NCBI GenBank assembly: GCA_020744225.1
Contig: JAGMWG010000029.1
Span: forward strand, 62,001 to 126,000
Reading direction: 5' to 3'
DNA length: 64,000 nucleotides
Origin: Paraphoma chrysanthemicola
Taxonomy: Eukaryota > Ascomycota > Dothideomycetes > Pleosporales > Phaeosphaeriaceae
How positions within the stretch are numbered: the first letter of the stretch is position 1; the number at the start of each line of letters is the position of its first letter. A program made the translations under genes and the position numbers. Under the pieces are notes generated by a model. That model made no database searches. It saw nothing but the letters and a program-made list of their open reading frames with translations, and was not told where the DNA came from. Shown here in pieces: positions 21,045 to 32,876 of this stretch.

Positions 21045-23109
21045 TCATTGATTGGAGAAACACAGTGACTTCCCGAGCAAGCCACCAAATCGACGACTCA
21101 AGATTAAAGGCTGCCCAATCTCATCCCGCGATTCCATGATGTAGCGCGTTCGCACTTCCCCTGAGTTGCTGTCGCTCGATTCCGAATATCTCCGACTAAA
21201 CCATGTCTCGGTGTATCGAGTGGTAAGTCTTCTCTGGTTGTCTCGAGCTTTTACCACTAGATACCCGCCTACCCGTCGACTATCGAACACCACTTCGTTG
21301 ATGTATGCGTTGTGAAATGTTTCGCGTTCGTCATGGTGCGCTGAGGGAGCTTCCCATCGCCAATAACGAATACGAACTATGTCGAGCTCAAAGTCGCCAT
21401 TGGCTGAGAGAGCGGAGTACGACGACCACAACGCCTGGGTGATGGAATGCGCAGGGTCTACGACGGACGAGTGCAGGGCACGAGCATCACCAGAATGAGT
21501 TTTGAACGAAACCTGGAGGTGCTTGAGGGATGGAATGATCGGTAAAGTTTTAGCGTAGTCGCAAGTCTGCCTGTGTCAGCAATTGAATCAAGTGTCGCAT
21601 TGTGGAACTTACCGCCGTATGCCATGGCTGTTCACATACCAAGCAATCGCTACAAAAAAATTGCGATACGTGTATTGCAAGTTCTAAGGTCGTCAATGCA
21701 GTAAAGCAGCTCAGCATTTGACCAAGCCCACTTTGGTAGTCTGGCGCATCGAGGCCATCGTTCCGAGCTTGAATTGACAAACTCTGCAGACGCTCGCCCT
21801 GGTCACTGACCAAATTATGCCAAAACGCATTTGATGGCTCAACCACATTGCATCGAATGATTAGATCTTTGAGATTATAGAGCTTGGCGATGAACTCGCT
21901 ACAGTGTTCAAGAGAAGCTTGGCGGGTGTATGGGTAGTAAGATTGTGGTTCAGCGTGAAATGAGATGTCCAGAGTTTCCAGTAGTGGCAACCTGGCAGTG
22001 AATGTTCTGAAGAAGCTTGCAGGATTCGAAGGTCCCAGAGCTAGCTTCTTCAGTCTAGTCCAGTCCATACAGCGCAGAAGATCAACGCTGTGGGCATGGT
22101 CTAAAACATACGTCCTTGCTCCCAGGCATAGCTCTCCAAGGGTCGGCAGGTGGTCAGTATTCCGCAAGGGAATCTGGACCCTGTTCAACGTTTTGGAGGA
22201 CGTTGATTCTATACCCACCGTGGGGTCGCTGGCAGCTTGAACTGGAACAGGATCGTACGCCGGCCTTGTGCGACGGTCATCCTGGTGAGTATGTGCCTCC
22301 TTGTCTGGCACCCATCTATCTACTTGATGCAGTTGGTGTTCCTGATGAACATCGAAGCAGAAAGCTTTGAGACCATTGCAGTGCACAAGCACGTTTCTCA
22401 GGTGCTCAAAGGCAATGGTTGTATCTGGGTGCACGATGTCTGAGCACGGCACATTGACCGACAATCGATGTAGCTGCGTAGGTATAATGACTGTGTCGTC
22501 CAACCGCCTTAGGGATATACATAGCTGAGCACAAGGGTGGCGTGTCTCCAATGCTTTCAGTAGGCCCGCTGGTACAGGTATTTCAGCATTCCAGCTGCGC
22601 AGAAATCAGCGGGGTTTCCATGTCTTGGTCAAATATGACGCTGAATCTCCTGATATTGGAGCAATCCGCTTTCTTCATGTAAATGTGGCGCTCGCATTGG
22701 AATTCACGAACCTGAACGAGTCGAGCTTGGCAATGCACTGCACACATTGTAGCAATAGTTGCGAGTTCATACAGGAGCTCGCATCGTCTCCTTTGAACGA
22801 TCTGACGACCAAGGAACGCACGTATCGTCGGAGGGCGTCTGTAGGGTCCAGAATCCGTTCGATGAAGCGATAGGTTGCCTGTTCTTGAGCATCGTTGTCC
22901 TCCTCCAGGACTATGCTGCGGCAGAGCACTGAATCAGCGAAGAATATGAATCGCTTGGAGATTAGCCGAAGCTGGTCAAGCATCAAAGAGCGCTCCGAGC
23001 CTAGCTGTCAATCGTTAGTGTTAATGGTCTAAGTGGTTAGGTATGGTAGCCTTACATGGTTTAGGATCAAGTACAAGATGTCATCGCTCAGGCCTTCGAA
23101 AGAAGCCAT
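21045..23109 (-). CDS. F-box/LRR-like hypothetical protein
   Basis: A multi-exon gene starting at 23109. The first exon, 23056-23109, encodes MASFEGLSDDILYLILNH, a typical F-box opening (LP/LS-x-DIL-x-x-I). The second exon begins at 23004. It appears to splice from a GTTCGT donor near 22708 to the CGCAG before SWNAEIPVPAGLLKALETRH. The last exon begins TCDYAKTLPIIPSLKH after a GTAAGT intron near 21600. The body has irregular leucine-rich repeats (LPTLGELCLGARTYV; RLPLLETLDISFHAE; LYNLKDLIIRCNV; FTALTTLELAIHV). Such proteins bind Skp1 and present substrates to SCF ubiquitin ligases. Many fungal copies are lineage-specific and no target can be named. The exon 2 donor is the least certain junction. 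Confidence 0.7.
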
Positions 23110-23325
23110 GTTGAGCAGTACCTAAGTTCCTAGCAGAGGACATGAAGTCCCGACTTTAAACGTACGCTGCATGACTTGATCAACAAGGCTGAGGACAGAG
23201 TGTTGGTGTGACGAGCAAGGTGGGAGTACATGCCAAGCCGCTACTCCGCTTCAGTACAAGCGCGCCCGCATCTCTCGAAGCTCATCATCACGAACTCCAG
23301 CAAGCCCACGACAGCCACCCCTCAC

Positions 23326-24041
23326 ATGATGCAATCGCTCCGCAGGACAGCAGCGACTGCTGCCCGTAAGGGCCGAACCGCTCTTCCGCGCCAGCCGCGC
23401 CGCTACGCCCACGACGAAGCCGCCCATGGCCACGGCCACGCACCCGTCAATGAGCCCATAGGAGTACGTTAGCCGTCCATTGCCCCTCACAACGGCCGAG
23501 AGAAGACTGGGACTGCATGGAGATTTAATTGCTAACCAATTCCCTTTTCATAGATTGGCTTTTGGGGAACGATTGCGACCATCCCGGCCGCGTGGGCGCT
23601 CTACTTCGTCTCGCGGGACAGCAGCGACAATGCGCAACCCGTCCTTACACGCGTCATCAACGGATACACAGAGACGACAGAGAAGTGGTCGAAACGGAAT
23701 GACTTGCACGTGCGCATGATCGAGCAGGCTGGCGAGGACCGGGTGCTGTTCATGAACACCCGGCCGCAAGAGCATGTGGACATGAAGTTCCCGGAGTAAG
23801 TCGAAAGGGTGACAGCAGTGTGGTGCCATGGCTAATTGCGACCAGAATCATGAACGTCGGATCTCCATACAATGTCCCGGCTGGCAGCCAGAACTCGATG
23901 GACAAGGTTATTGCGAAGTACAAGAAGCTGGCGTACGAGGACAACGAGCGCAAGCTCGAGGCGCTGAGGAACAACGACATCAAGGGCGAGCAGCCGTTTG
24001 AGAAGATTCACCTCCGGAAGGGACCTGCGGACTCGCTATAG
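23326..24041 (+). CDS. NUXM: Mitochondrial complex I accessory subunit, 17.8-kDa type
   Basis: A 191-aa protein from exons 23326-23463, 23554-23795 and 23846-24041; the sum is 576 nt. The Arg/Ser/Ala-rich, acid-free N-terminus (MMQSLRRTAATAARKGRTAL) is a mitochondrial presequence. A His-rich stretch follows, then one membrane segment (IGFWGTIATIPAAWALYFVS), then a matrix or intermembrane domain containing PYNVPAGSQNSMDKV. This matches my memory of the Neurospora 17.8-kDa NADH:ubiquinone oxidoreductase subunit, a fungal accessory membrane-arm subunit. Two ATGs are adjacent (23326 and 23329) and either could start. It is convergent with the small gene that follows. Confidence 0.8.
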
Positions 24042-24173
24042 AGTAATTAAAGCAGTCTAGCGTGTACATATTCAAGGAATGATATCCGTTTCATTTGTCT
24101 TCCATGCGACTACTAAACCATTATTACTCTCAAGCGCAGAATTACAACATTTCACGGCTTTCACAGTTCGGAA

Positions 24174-24560
24174 TTATCGTCCAGGCCCCAAGACCATTCT
24201 CCCATCCCCGGTGGAAACATAAACCTCGTATCCCGCCTGACTCCTATGCGAACTGCTTGCACTTGTGCCCAGCGCCAGCTTCTTCGCGAATCCAGATAAG
24301 GCCGATCGTACTCCAGATCGATGTTGGGATGATGCATGTGCTCTGGACGACCTCTTTTAGCTGCTGTTTCAGGCCGCAGCCGGAAATACCAGAACTTACT
24401 CAGCTTTCTGCATGGCAATCGAGTCGAGTGAGTCGACAGATGTGCGACGCTTGTCCGCAGCTTCACGCTGCAACTTGGCCTGCTGAGTGCGCGGGGCTGG
24501 CATGCTTGCGATGGTTGTGTTGTTATTGGCTAGCACGTAGATGCGATTAGGGTCTGTCAT
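24174..24560 (-). CDS. Small basic hypothetical protein, 109 aa
   Basis: Two exons, 24400-24560 and 24174-24342, with a consensus GTAAGT donor and a CCAG acceptor; the joined frame is 330 nt. I do not recognise it. The first exon encodes MTDPNRIYVLANNNTTIASM and a basic, Gln/Arg-rich segment ending SVDSLDS. The second encodes a Ser/Gly/Arg-rich segment and ends GYEVYVSTGDGRMVLGPGR. There is no signal peptide, membrane segment or Cys motif. Other acceptors (after AAAG or GAG) change the frame or add a few residues, so the second exon is less certain. The Ser-Asp spacing suggests phosphorylation. It could be a conserved small fungal protein. Confidence 0.5.
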
Positions 24561-26348
24561 GATGAGTACAGAAGTCGCAGACAAAATCTTGAGAAGAGTC
24601 GTACCTGAAGTCTCGTCTCACAGTGGCCTTATATGTAACAACCTGTGAGTCAGGCAACAATATTTGAATCTGAGATGCGTGTGGTCGTAAGCTCTGGGTA
24701 CAATATAGTAGGTAAGCTGCGAGGCTGGTGATGCAATGGCTGCTGATCATTCTCCCTGCAGTCCTTCAGGCAGCTATTTATCCACGTACGAACTACCCAC
24801 CACTACGAACTACCCACCACTACGAACTTTAACGGACATGAGTACATTGAATCGGAAATAACACGCTAATAACGCTGGATTATCGCAGAACGGCCCATGG
24901 TGGCTTGTGATGTTAGACTCATACCCACTGTCTTGGCTTAGGATAGTGCCTGAGTGGACGTAGACCATAGGGCTGACAGCGGTGCAAGTTAAGCGAGGGC
25001 TCGGACTGGGGCATGGTGTATGGGAGGTTATTGCGGGGTCTGTCGGATTTGTGGCCGTGGATGCCGGATCGAGTCACGGATGCGATGTATGCGATGTACT
25101 GATTTTTAATGGGTTTTGTTGGGTGGTGACGGATGATTAAAGCGGCGGATTTATGAAATGGTCATAGGGTTTAAGAGCTGGTTTGCGTGCTTGAACCGCA
25201 TGATCCTTCTTCCAAATGTCGAGTCTTCAGTACGACGACTCCTGTTGACTGCGCGCCCCTATTCCCCGCAGTGCATGGTGTTCGTGAAATTGTTTCATCA
25301 CGTTGCGGCAGCGGATCCTAGACATGCTCAGAAGCTTCGAGAGATCTGAGACGCTGCTAAAATTACCTGCTGGGTTTCACGTGCCGCGGGGAGCACACAT
25401 CGAAGAGCAACTGTCTGCGATTATCGCGAATGCTTGAGACTGGAGATAGGTCAGAATTGATGAAGACGGAAGTACCAAGCTTCATCGGCAATCTACGTCA
25501 TTATCCAGTCTCAAGAACGGTTGCTGGGGTTGCGCCCCGCTCCGCAACTGACGCTGTTGACGGCAACGCTTGTGAACTCAAAGCTGATTGGTCGAATGGT
25601 CGTGCTCAGCTTCAAACTCACCATGAACACCTGGGAAAGTGAAGGTGAAGAGAGAACTGGCTCATGGCCACTGGCGCCTTGTGAAGCTTGAAGACCTGCC
25701 TATAGCCACTGATACTCTCTCCTCAACCACACAGCAGCAGCAGCATCACGTCACTGAGCGTGAAAGAACCGTCACTAACAAGCAACAGGTAGCATTCTAT
25801 CAAGACCAGAAGAACGAAGGTATGTCTCAAGTACACGCCCAGCAAGCTTGCTTTTGCTGGTCAAACATTACCTTCAGGTGGCACTCAAAGCAGATTAATG
25901 TCTCAGCCAGCCATGGCTTCTGCTTGCTGTGCCTGCCGCGCGTCAACAACAGCAACGCTGCAGACAAATACCGCTCTTCGAAGATGCGATTTCTGACACT
26001 TGCGCAGATGTCAGACGAAGAACGGCCCAAGCGGCGTCGAGACGCGCTGTCTCCCTTTCGGCGCAGAAAGGATCCCCCGGCAGCAATTCAGATTGGTAGG
26101 TCAGGCTAGCTCCGGGAGCCCCTGCGTTGTTCCCAAACAGTCGCGCATCACCCATCATCCAAATACCCGAGCGCATAAACATCTTCTTCTTATCACACCG
26201 CACGTTGCCGTCGCCATTGCCATTGCTTGCCGGAACCCACGCATTCCTCGGCACCAAAACTCGGCTGTGCTTCAATGCTAATTTCTCGCACGCGTTTTCA
26301 GCTCCCTTGCTTCCAGAACTCAACTTCACCGCCAACGAGCAGCATGAC
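24561..26348. other. 1.8-kb region without a recognised gene
   Basis: This contains a short 17-bp tandem repeat and some AT-rich stretches. A short basic ORF, MSDEERPKRRRDALSPFRRR, sits near 26009-26109. It may be an upstream ORF in the leader of the She3-like gene or the first exon of an unseen small gene. Nothing else is supportable. Confidence 0.45.
24787..24827. repeat. 17-bp direct repeat, about 2.4 copies
   Basis: TACGAACTACCCACCAC is repeated exactly at 24787-24803 and 24804-24820, with a partial third copy to 24827. It lies upstream of the small minus-strand gene and could hold repeated factor-binding sites. Confidence 0.9.
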
Positions 26349-27335
26349 ATGAACGGCTCTGTCTATACCTCCGACGACACTCTGCGCACCGCCCACGCGA
26401 CCCCGAGCCGCCCGACCACTTCGACCAACATGCCCTCCTTCACAACGCCCCGCAACGTGTCAGGACCACTCGCCGTCGACTCGCCCGTCATGGCAGCCGA
26501 CCAAAACACAGGCGCGCCCTGGAACCGCCCGAATTTTCACAGCACGCCGAGCGGGTCCAAGACGTCGCAATACATCGACAAGATCACAGCCGAGAACGAC
26601 CGCCTGCGGAGGGAACTCAAGGCGGAGAAGCTCGCGAGAGAAGACGAGGCCAAGCGCGTGTCGGCGGCGCGCTCCAAAGCCGAAGACTCCCGCGCCGACT
26701 TCCAGCACCTGCAGGTCCTGGCTGAGACCAATGCACGAGCGATAGAGCGGAAGGATCGGAAGCTGGAGGAGCTCAAGGACACACTCGACGCCGAAGTGAA
26801 GAGACGCAAGGTGGCCGAGCAAAGGGCCGAAGAGGCACTCAAGATGCTGGGCGACACGCGATCGGAGACGCAACGGCAGCTTTCGCAAGCCTACGAGATG
26901 CGACACATGGCCGACACGAACCTCGAGACGGCGCGCGATGGCTTCAAGCGCATCACAGAGAGCTACGAGAAGAAGCTTAAGTCCATAAACGACGAGCTGC
27001 ACGAGCTGCGCAAACAGCGCATCGAAGACGCTGATAAGATCAAGCGACAAGCAATCATCAGCGACCAGTTACAGCACGAGGCCTCGCGCACAACACGGAC
27101 GGAACAAAATATGACCGACCTCATGAAATCGTACAAGGAGCTGCACAAGCAGGAGATGGACAAGCTCGTTGCCGAAGCCGAGCGCATGCGAGTCGCTTTG
27201 CCTGACAAGGAGCGAGAGGCTGAGCAACTCGTCGAGAGCATGAACGAGACGCGCGACAAGATGCGATGGGTCATGACACAACAGACACAACAGACCCAAC
27301 AGACCCAACAAAGGCGTCAAGCAGGGCGCAAATAA
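26349..27335 (+). CDS. She3-like coiled-coil protein
   Basis: A single-exon frame of 328 aa from the ATG at 26349. The first 75 residues are Ser/Thr/Pro-rich and disordered. Residues from about 76 to the end form a long coiled coil beginning SQYIDKITAENDRLRRELKA and containing LQVLAETNARAIERKDRKLE, which I associate with the SWI5-dependent HO expression protein 3 (She3) family. In budding yeast She3 joins the RNA-binding protein She2 to the myosin Myo4 for ASH1 mRNA transport. Filamentous fungi lack a clear She2, so cargo transport is only suggested. The C-terminus is a QTQ repeat followed by a basic end. The frame is open upstream to 26127, but those codons read like 5' UTR. Confidence 0.75.
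   Translation: MNGSVYTSDDTLRTAHATPSRPTTSTNMPSFTTPRNVSGPLAVDSPVMAADQNTGAPWNRPNFHSTPSGSKTSQYIDKITAENDRLRRELKAEKLAREDEAKRVSAARSKAEDSRADFQHLQVLAETNARAIERKDRKLEELKDTLDAEVKRRKVAEQRAEEALKMLGDTRSETQRQLSQAYEMRHMADTNLETARDGFKRITESYEKKLKSINDELHELRKQRIEDADKIKRQAIISDQLQHEASRTTRTEQNMTDLMKSYKELHKQEMDKLVAEAERMRVALPDKEREAEQLVESMNETRDKMRWVMTQQTQQTQQTQQRRQAGRK
27276..27311 (+). repeat. 9-bp coding repeat (Gln-Thr-Gln)n
   Basis: Four near-identical 9-mers, ACACAACAG twice, then ACCCAACAG and ACCCAACAA, encode the Gln/Thr-rich C-terminus of the She3-like protein. Length polymorphism would keep the frame. Confidence 0.9.
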
Positions 27336-28168
27336 TCTCCCTCCACACACATTATGACAGTAACGACATTCTTGGGTTAGAAGGCAATATGTACAACATC
27401 AGGGCGGACGATGCAAAATCATCACTCTAGCATTTATCGGACATTGGCGCTATAAGGGGGGATCTGGGCTGCCTCGGAAGGATACTGTTCTGTTGTTGCA
27501 TAGGCAGGAGGTGTCCGTGGGGGATTGGAAATGCCCAGAATGCCCCTTCACCTCTCCTATCAGCAATTTATATTCACCATGTTTTGCATGTTTCGCATAA
27601 GGCTGCTTTTTACTTGATAGAAATGTTCCGCTTTTGCTGATGAGTCTGGGTAGTGGTCGTGCCTTTCTTTGGCCTTTTTTGTTTGGACGGAGTGCCAGAA
27701 CGAGAAGGCACTGTTCGACAACGTATACCCTACAGTTACCCAACTCTTCCAGAATTCCCACCAAATTTCAACACTGTCACACACAACTTTCAGAATAGTC
27801 TCCGAGACTCCTTTACCCGTCGCGATGTGCATGTGTCAGCTCGTTCAATTGGATGTCAACACAAACGCAGTGGCGAATTCCGGGCAAGAGAGATCAGGTC
27901 AACACCAATAAAGCAACCACGTCTTTTCATTATCTCCGACAGCCAGTACAATTACACGTCCTCACATCATCATTCACCCAAGTTCTACCATCCAACTCCA
28001 GAAAATGCAGACAAGCAAACCCCGTACTCAAAATGCAACGGCGCCAACTCCCATTTTTCCACATCCGACAGGGAGCTCGTGTTGGCTCGGGCTCGAGAAG
28101 GCAGCTTCTGACGAGGGTTAGTCGATACATCGTGTGAATGGAGGGAAAGAATCCTACCGACGACCGGC
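27336..28168. other. Convergent intergenic region
   Basis: This lies between the She3-like gene and the small Cys-rich gene. ORFs on both strands overlap one another without family resemblance. I see no gene. Confidence 0.55.
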
Positions 28169-28391
28169 TCAGTTGACGGGAGTGCCACACTGTGGGCAAC
28201 ACTTGCCAGGAATCACCCACACGGTGTCGCCTCGCTCGAGGCAGGCAGGGCAACGACGACCAGGAACCTGAGCATGTTAGTACACGCATCGAACCATCTG
28301 CAACTGACGCACATACCGGCATGGTGGTTATGCCTTCAGCGTCGTTCATGCAAGGAACGGCGAATTTGTCGATTGGGAAATGGAAGCACAT
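28169..28391 (-). CDS. Small cysteine-rich (zinc-ribbon-like) protein, 57 aa
   Basis: Two exons, 28317-28391 and 28169-28267, with a phase-0 intron (GTATGT donor, CTAAC branch region, CTCAG acceptor). The protein is MCFHFPIDKFAVPCMNDAEG followed by a short linker and a C-terminal module with CPACLERGD and KCCPQCGTPV. The two CxxC pairs about 20 residues apart resemble a rubredoxin-like zinc knuckle or zinc ribbon. There is no signal peptide, so it is probably intracellular. I do not know a named family. An in-frame ATG at 28415 would add eight residues. Its function is unknown. Confidence 0.6.
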
Positions 28392-31300
28392 AGCAATGGG
28401 CGTTTTGTATCTCAAATGAGGGACGGGAGCGATGAGATCTGAAAAGTAGCGAGCGTGTTATGTGCTTTCCTGAAGCAAGGTAGTAAAGAGTGAGGCTGGA
28501 GGGCAGGATGATGCTTTCAGGTCGAGGCGGCGCGAACCTTTATACATCTAAGGTTTCCACATTGGAGACGAGACAGAAGACGCCTCTTCTTTCCTGGAGA
28601 CCTTTGCACCACAGCAACACCCTTGTGGCGCCTATCATTTGGTACACCCGTTCCGGAACGAGTACTCGACTTCGATCGGTGCAGGCCCATGCAAGCTGGC
28701 GATTTGAGTCGTGTACCGCTCGCCGTGCCGCCTCCATACATTATGCGCTGCACGGGTCCACCGCATCGAAGATACACGCAGACGTTGGAGGAACGCTCTT
28801 TCAGGGTACAGAACCACACAAGATCCTGGGCTTTGGCTATGCAGTGGTCTGACAAGGGGCATCCCGGGCCCACATTCACAGAACCTACGGTCCAGAATGC
28901 GGCAATTTCACTAAGATAGGATGCTTCCTGGGACTCGAGCATATTCGCGAGCATCGCAAGGTGTTGCTCAACACGGAGAGACTCTCGTAGATTCGAAGCC
29001 ATGAACGCCTTGTCTGTCCAAGAGCCGGATTCTCCGCGAGTCTTCCGCACCAGCGAAACAAACGGCTACTGCGCTATCGATCATCTGTGGACTCGAGGAG
29101 CAACAGCCTGCGAGGCCCAGGGATTGGCAAAGATGACGCTTGGATCTGTCACTTTTTCGAATCTGCGAGTGCGCGCTAGTTTGAGCCACGGACCCTCTCA
29201 TCGCGCTGCACCTTGCAAAAGATGCATTCAGCAAGCGAACGCCCCACTTTAACGATCGTTCCTGGGGTTGACCAGTCCCGATGATGTTGCCTAGCGCAGA
29301 AGGCATCTCCGCTCTTGCGTGCTCCTTCAGCATACATTAGGGAAGTTATGTTCCGAAGGATCTCGGTGTGTCGCAAGTCATCGGTGTGATTCACCCATAT
29401 CCCGTGTAGCACGTCAAACTACAATCAAACCACAGTTGGTGCAGTAGCCGCATATCTGCAAGTATACTGGGCTTTCGCGACGTGTGTCAGCATACTACTT
29501 GTCGTTTTCACCAGTGGGACACCACAAAAGTATCCCTGTTGCCGACGGCACCAATCCGCCGTTGCAACCCGACAGCCTTGCAAATCGGCATCGGGAATCT
29601 TGATTGCTTCACATATCCAAGTAAGCCGTTGGTGTCAAGGATTCGATGCAATCATGGCCTGATCACAATCTATCGTATCTGCGATCATTTGAAACAAGAT
29701 GCTGATGCTCCTCCTGGTGAGAACCATACATCTGATCTTCCTTGTCACAAGTCAAATACACACAATGAAGCAGTGTCGACAAACCCTTTGGCTTAGTGGA
29801 CACTACTTCGTCACCTATCACGGAGAAAGCTGCGCCGTCCCTAAACATTGGAAGTCAACTCGTCACGCTTGTATAGAGGCAGTCTGTTGATGTATCGTCT
29901 AGCCAATGGCTGTCGTCTTTTGCACCACGAATGAAGTTGTCAGCTTCAATGGCTGCACAATGTGACAATTTACTAAGCCAATGATCCAGGTGGCATCGAT
30001 GTGCAAAACTCGCAAGAACATATCACTTGTTGGGCTCCATTCGGTGCTTCTCTCGGCTTTATCGGACGGGATGCTGATCCTGCGCATCTTATCGAGAACT
30101 GGCAGTCTATCCTTCACACCGTAATGTCTCGCACAACACGCAATGCTGGGCTGTCGCGGTACCTACTTCTGGCCACGCAATATCGAGATCTGTTTGTCCA
30201 GCACCACGACTCCCCGTCTTTGAGTTACTTCGATCAAGTAATGTTCATAGTCAGCATTGTGAAAGACAAGTTGTGCTTGACAGTTCTTCACAAGAAGGAA
30301 GCTGAACACTCAGCACCGAAGTCGCCTGACTGTCCAATGCATCCCAGGGAAGTGAGTGTCGGAGATAGCTCCGTGACATGCAATTGTTCCCGGCTGAGAC
30401 CTGCCGCTGCCCCGTCTTACAACCAGGAAGCGATCCTTGAGTAGCAAGGACCATTAAATTTTGGGGACACGGCCGCCACATGGGCTACGGAGCCATATCC
30501 CTGCTATGAAGAGCCTACCACGACCCTGTGTAGGAAGAGTGCCAGTTTGAAGCGTGAGGGCCGTTCCGCTAGTCCAACGACGCAGAGTAAACCCGGTTCC
30601 CGCATACCAACCCACATAATAAACGCCCAACTCTATTCATCTAGTGTGGGCACATGATTCAGTCTCACCGATAAAGCAAACTGAAGACGGCCCAACTTGG
30701 CTGGTAGCATCTGGGACATACTACTGGGATGCAATAGAAGCTCAACAAGTCCCGATTCTACTGTTCACATCTCTCGTGGCCACATTCAGCGCTCGATGTA
30801 CGATGGATCTTTTCGAATTCATCCAGAATCTGCATAGAGTTGCCGAGCAATCAGTACAGCTTGCCACCCTGGGCTCAACATCATGGCATCAGTGTGGGTT
30901 GGATGTGCCCCTTCGGCATGGCTGCAAGTTGATGGCTGTGTAGGACCTCATGCACCAGAAATCGTCGACACTTCGAAGTTCGACGTTCAGAGCTTTCAGC
31001 TCAAATCTCTGCCGCGGACTCATCCCGTCTCGTGCAACAAACTAACCACAATCCTTTCACGCCCTCGACATGCTGCAACTCTTCCACATCGGCAGATCTC
31101 GGCTTGAAGACATCTGTGATCAAGTACGAGATCGGAAGCTTGTACCGCTGCAACACGGTGGTCTATCTCGACAGTACGCAGCATTTCCTGGTTCTGGTCC
31201 TGGTGCGCCTGTGAACCGTTCTGTTGGAAGCTTCGTCCGATCCACTGGCTGACCACATGTTATCGCTACGTTGCCTCGAATGCAAGTCGCCATGTGCTCA

Positions 31301-32876
31301 TGCACGTCATCTCGTCTCCATTCAAAGTCACTTGTAGCACACGACTCGATTTCGGGCCTTTGACCACCGTCGTTGTGGTACAACAAGTGGCTTCCGACAA
31401 TCGGCAATGCAGAAGTGCGAAGATTCGGTTCTTGTGCACAGCAAGGCTATCGAGTGTCACGGCCAGCACAAGATTGACACTCTCCGACCTGAGGCCAAAC
31501 CTGTGAGTTCGCAAACGGTTTCATGTAGTAGAAAATTGATGCCAACAGTCTCGACAACGAAGGCGGTCCATCGATACTTCCTGCGCAGAATGTTTGTGCC
31601 TCGTTGAATTACGGTCTTCATATTGACTGTGCCATAGCTGAGCCAACTCGTGGCAGCCCGCCCGTGCACGCCGCCGAACCCTTGCAACACTTCCTCGCAC
31701 AAGCCATAGACACCGACTTGGTAGCTGGCACCGTATTCAGACGTATTGGGATTACCTTTCGATCGAAGGAACCACATCAACGCCCGGCTCCATCAATCGC
31801 TTTGTTGTCCATTTTTGCACATACTCGCATCAGACCACCTCGCTGTTGGGAACGAAAAACTCACCGTACCCACTTTACGGCTATACAACCGGTCACAAGG
31901 TAGCTCAGGCGCATCGAAAAGCATGACCCGCATTCGTCGCTAGATGCAGCGTGCGTCGGCAACACAAGCGTGGATACACCGGAAAGAGTCGCAGCCGACC
32001 ACCCGCACTGCGACCGACATCGAGACCGTTTCGAACATCGGGCACTCGCATGCATTGGGACGATGGATGTACCCGTAAATTTACGCACGACATTGTACAC
32101 GACTGCAGATGCGTTGGACGGATTGGTAAAAGCATGGGCACGGCAGGTATGCGTGCGGTGTTTAATCATTGAGGAAGGTTTGACCGATCTTGATCCGTTG
32201 TTCATAATTCTGGCCATGAACATCGCAAAGTACGCGGCGCGATACGACAATTCGCGGCAGCTTCTTGACTCTCTTCAGGACGATTCGGACGAGCTATGCA
32301 TACATAGCAAGAATGGTAAGATTAGTGCAGATATGCGAGCATCACACATGGATCTCAACGGAGGTGCATTCTCTACCATAACATATCACAACCAGCGCGC
32401 ATGTGAAAATAGCAGCTTGCAAAGTAAGGATGTTCGTGGATTGATCGTACCAAGTCTTGGTCGAGGTAGTTGCAGGAGGTATCGTGTATGTATGCAAAAG
32501 GAAAGGTCGGACCCAATTTCACGCTACGCTTGATTCCAATTGAAACAATTCTTCGGAGCACAACAAATGCAAATGAATGGTGACTCCAAACTTGCGCTAT
32601 CAAGGTGGCATGGCATCGTTTTGTTGGTTTCTTGCACGGTAGCGTTGAGTATCGTGAGAAGTGTGCGTATGATGAGGCTGCTGCTGCTGCACAGATTTGT
32701 GGTGTGATTTGTGATGTTGTCGAGCATGCCATGGTGCAGTTTCCTCGTAGAGTCCCATGGCACGCGCCATGCGTCGCCCCAGCGGGAACAACTGCAAATG
32801 AACATCAGCAACTCTTGCCTTCCACTTCAATATGCTCAGGGTCCAGGGTAGTCGGGAGGCTTTGACGCGGTTGAAG
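28392..32876. other. 4.5-kb gene-poor region
   Basis: This is the longest stretch without a recognisable gene. Many ORFs of 60-190 codons lie on both strands, but neighbouring ORFs do not join through plausible introns and none shows a domain I know. Consensus splice donors are scarcer than elsewhere. It is not obviously AT-rich, so it does not look like a strongly RIP-mutated transposon. No terminal repeats or transposase motifs were seen. It could be decayed coding sequence, a long non-coding locus or regulatory DNA. Confidence 0.5.

Noticed and set aside
28517..29333. Minus-strand ORFs as a decayed HET or transposase gene
   Set aside because: I could not align any HET block or transposase motif, and the frames do not join through introns.
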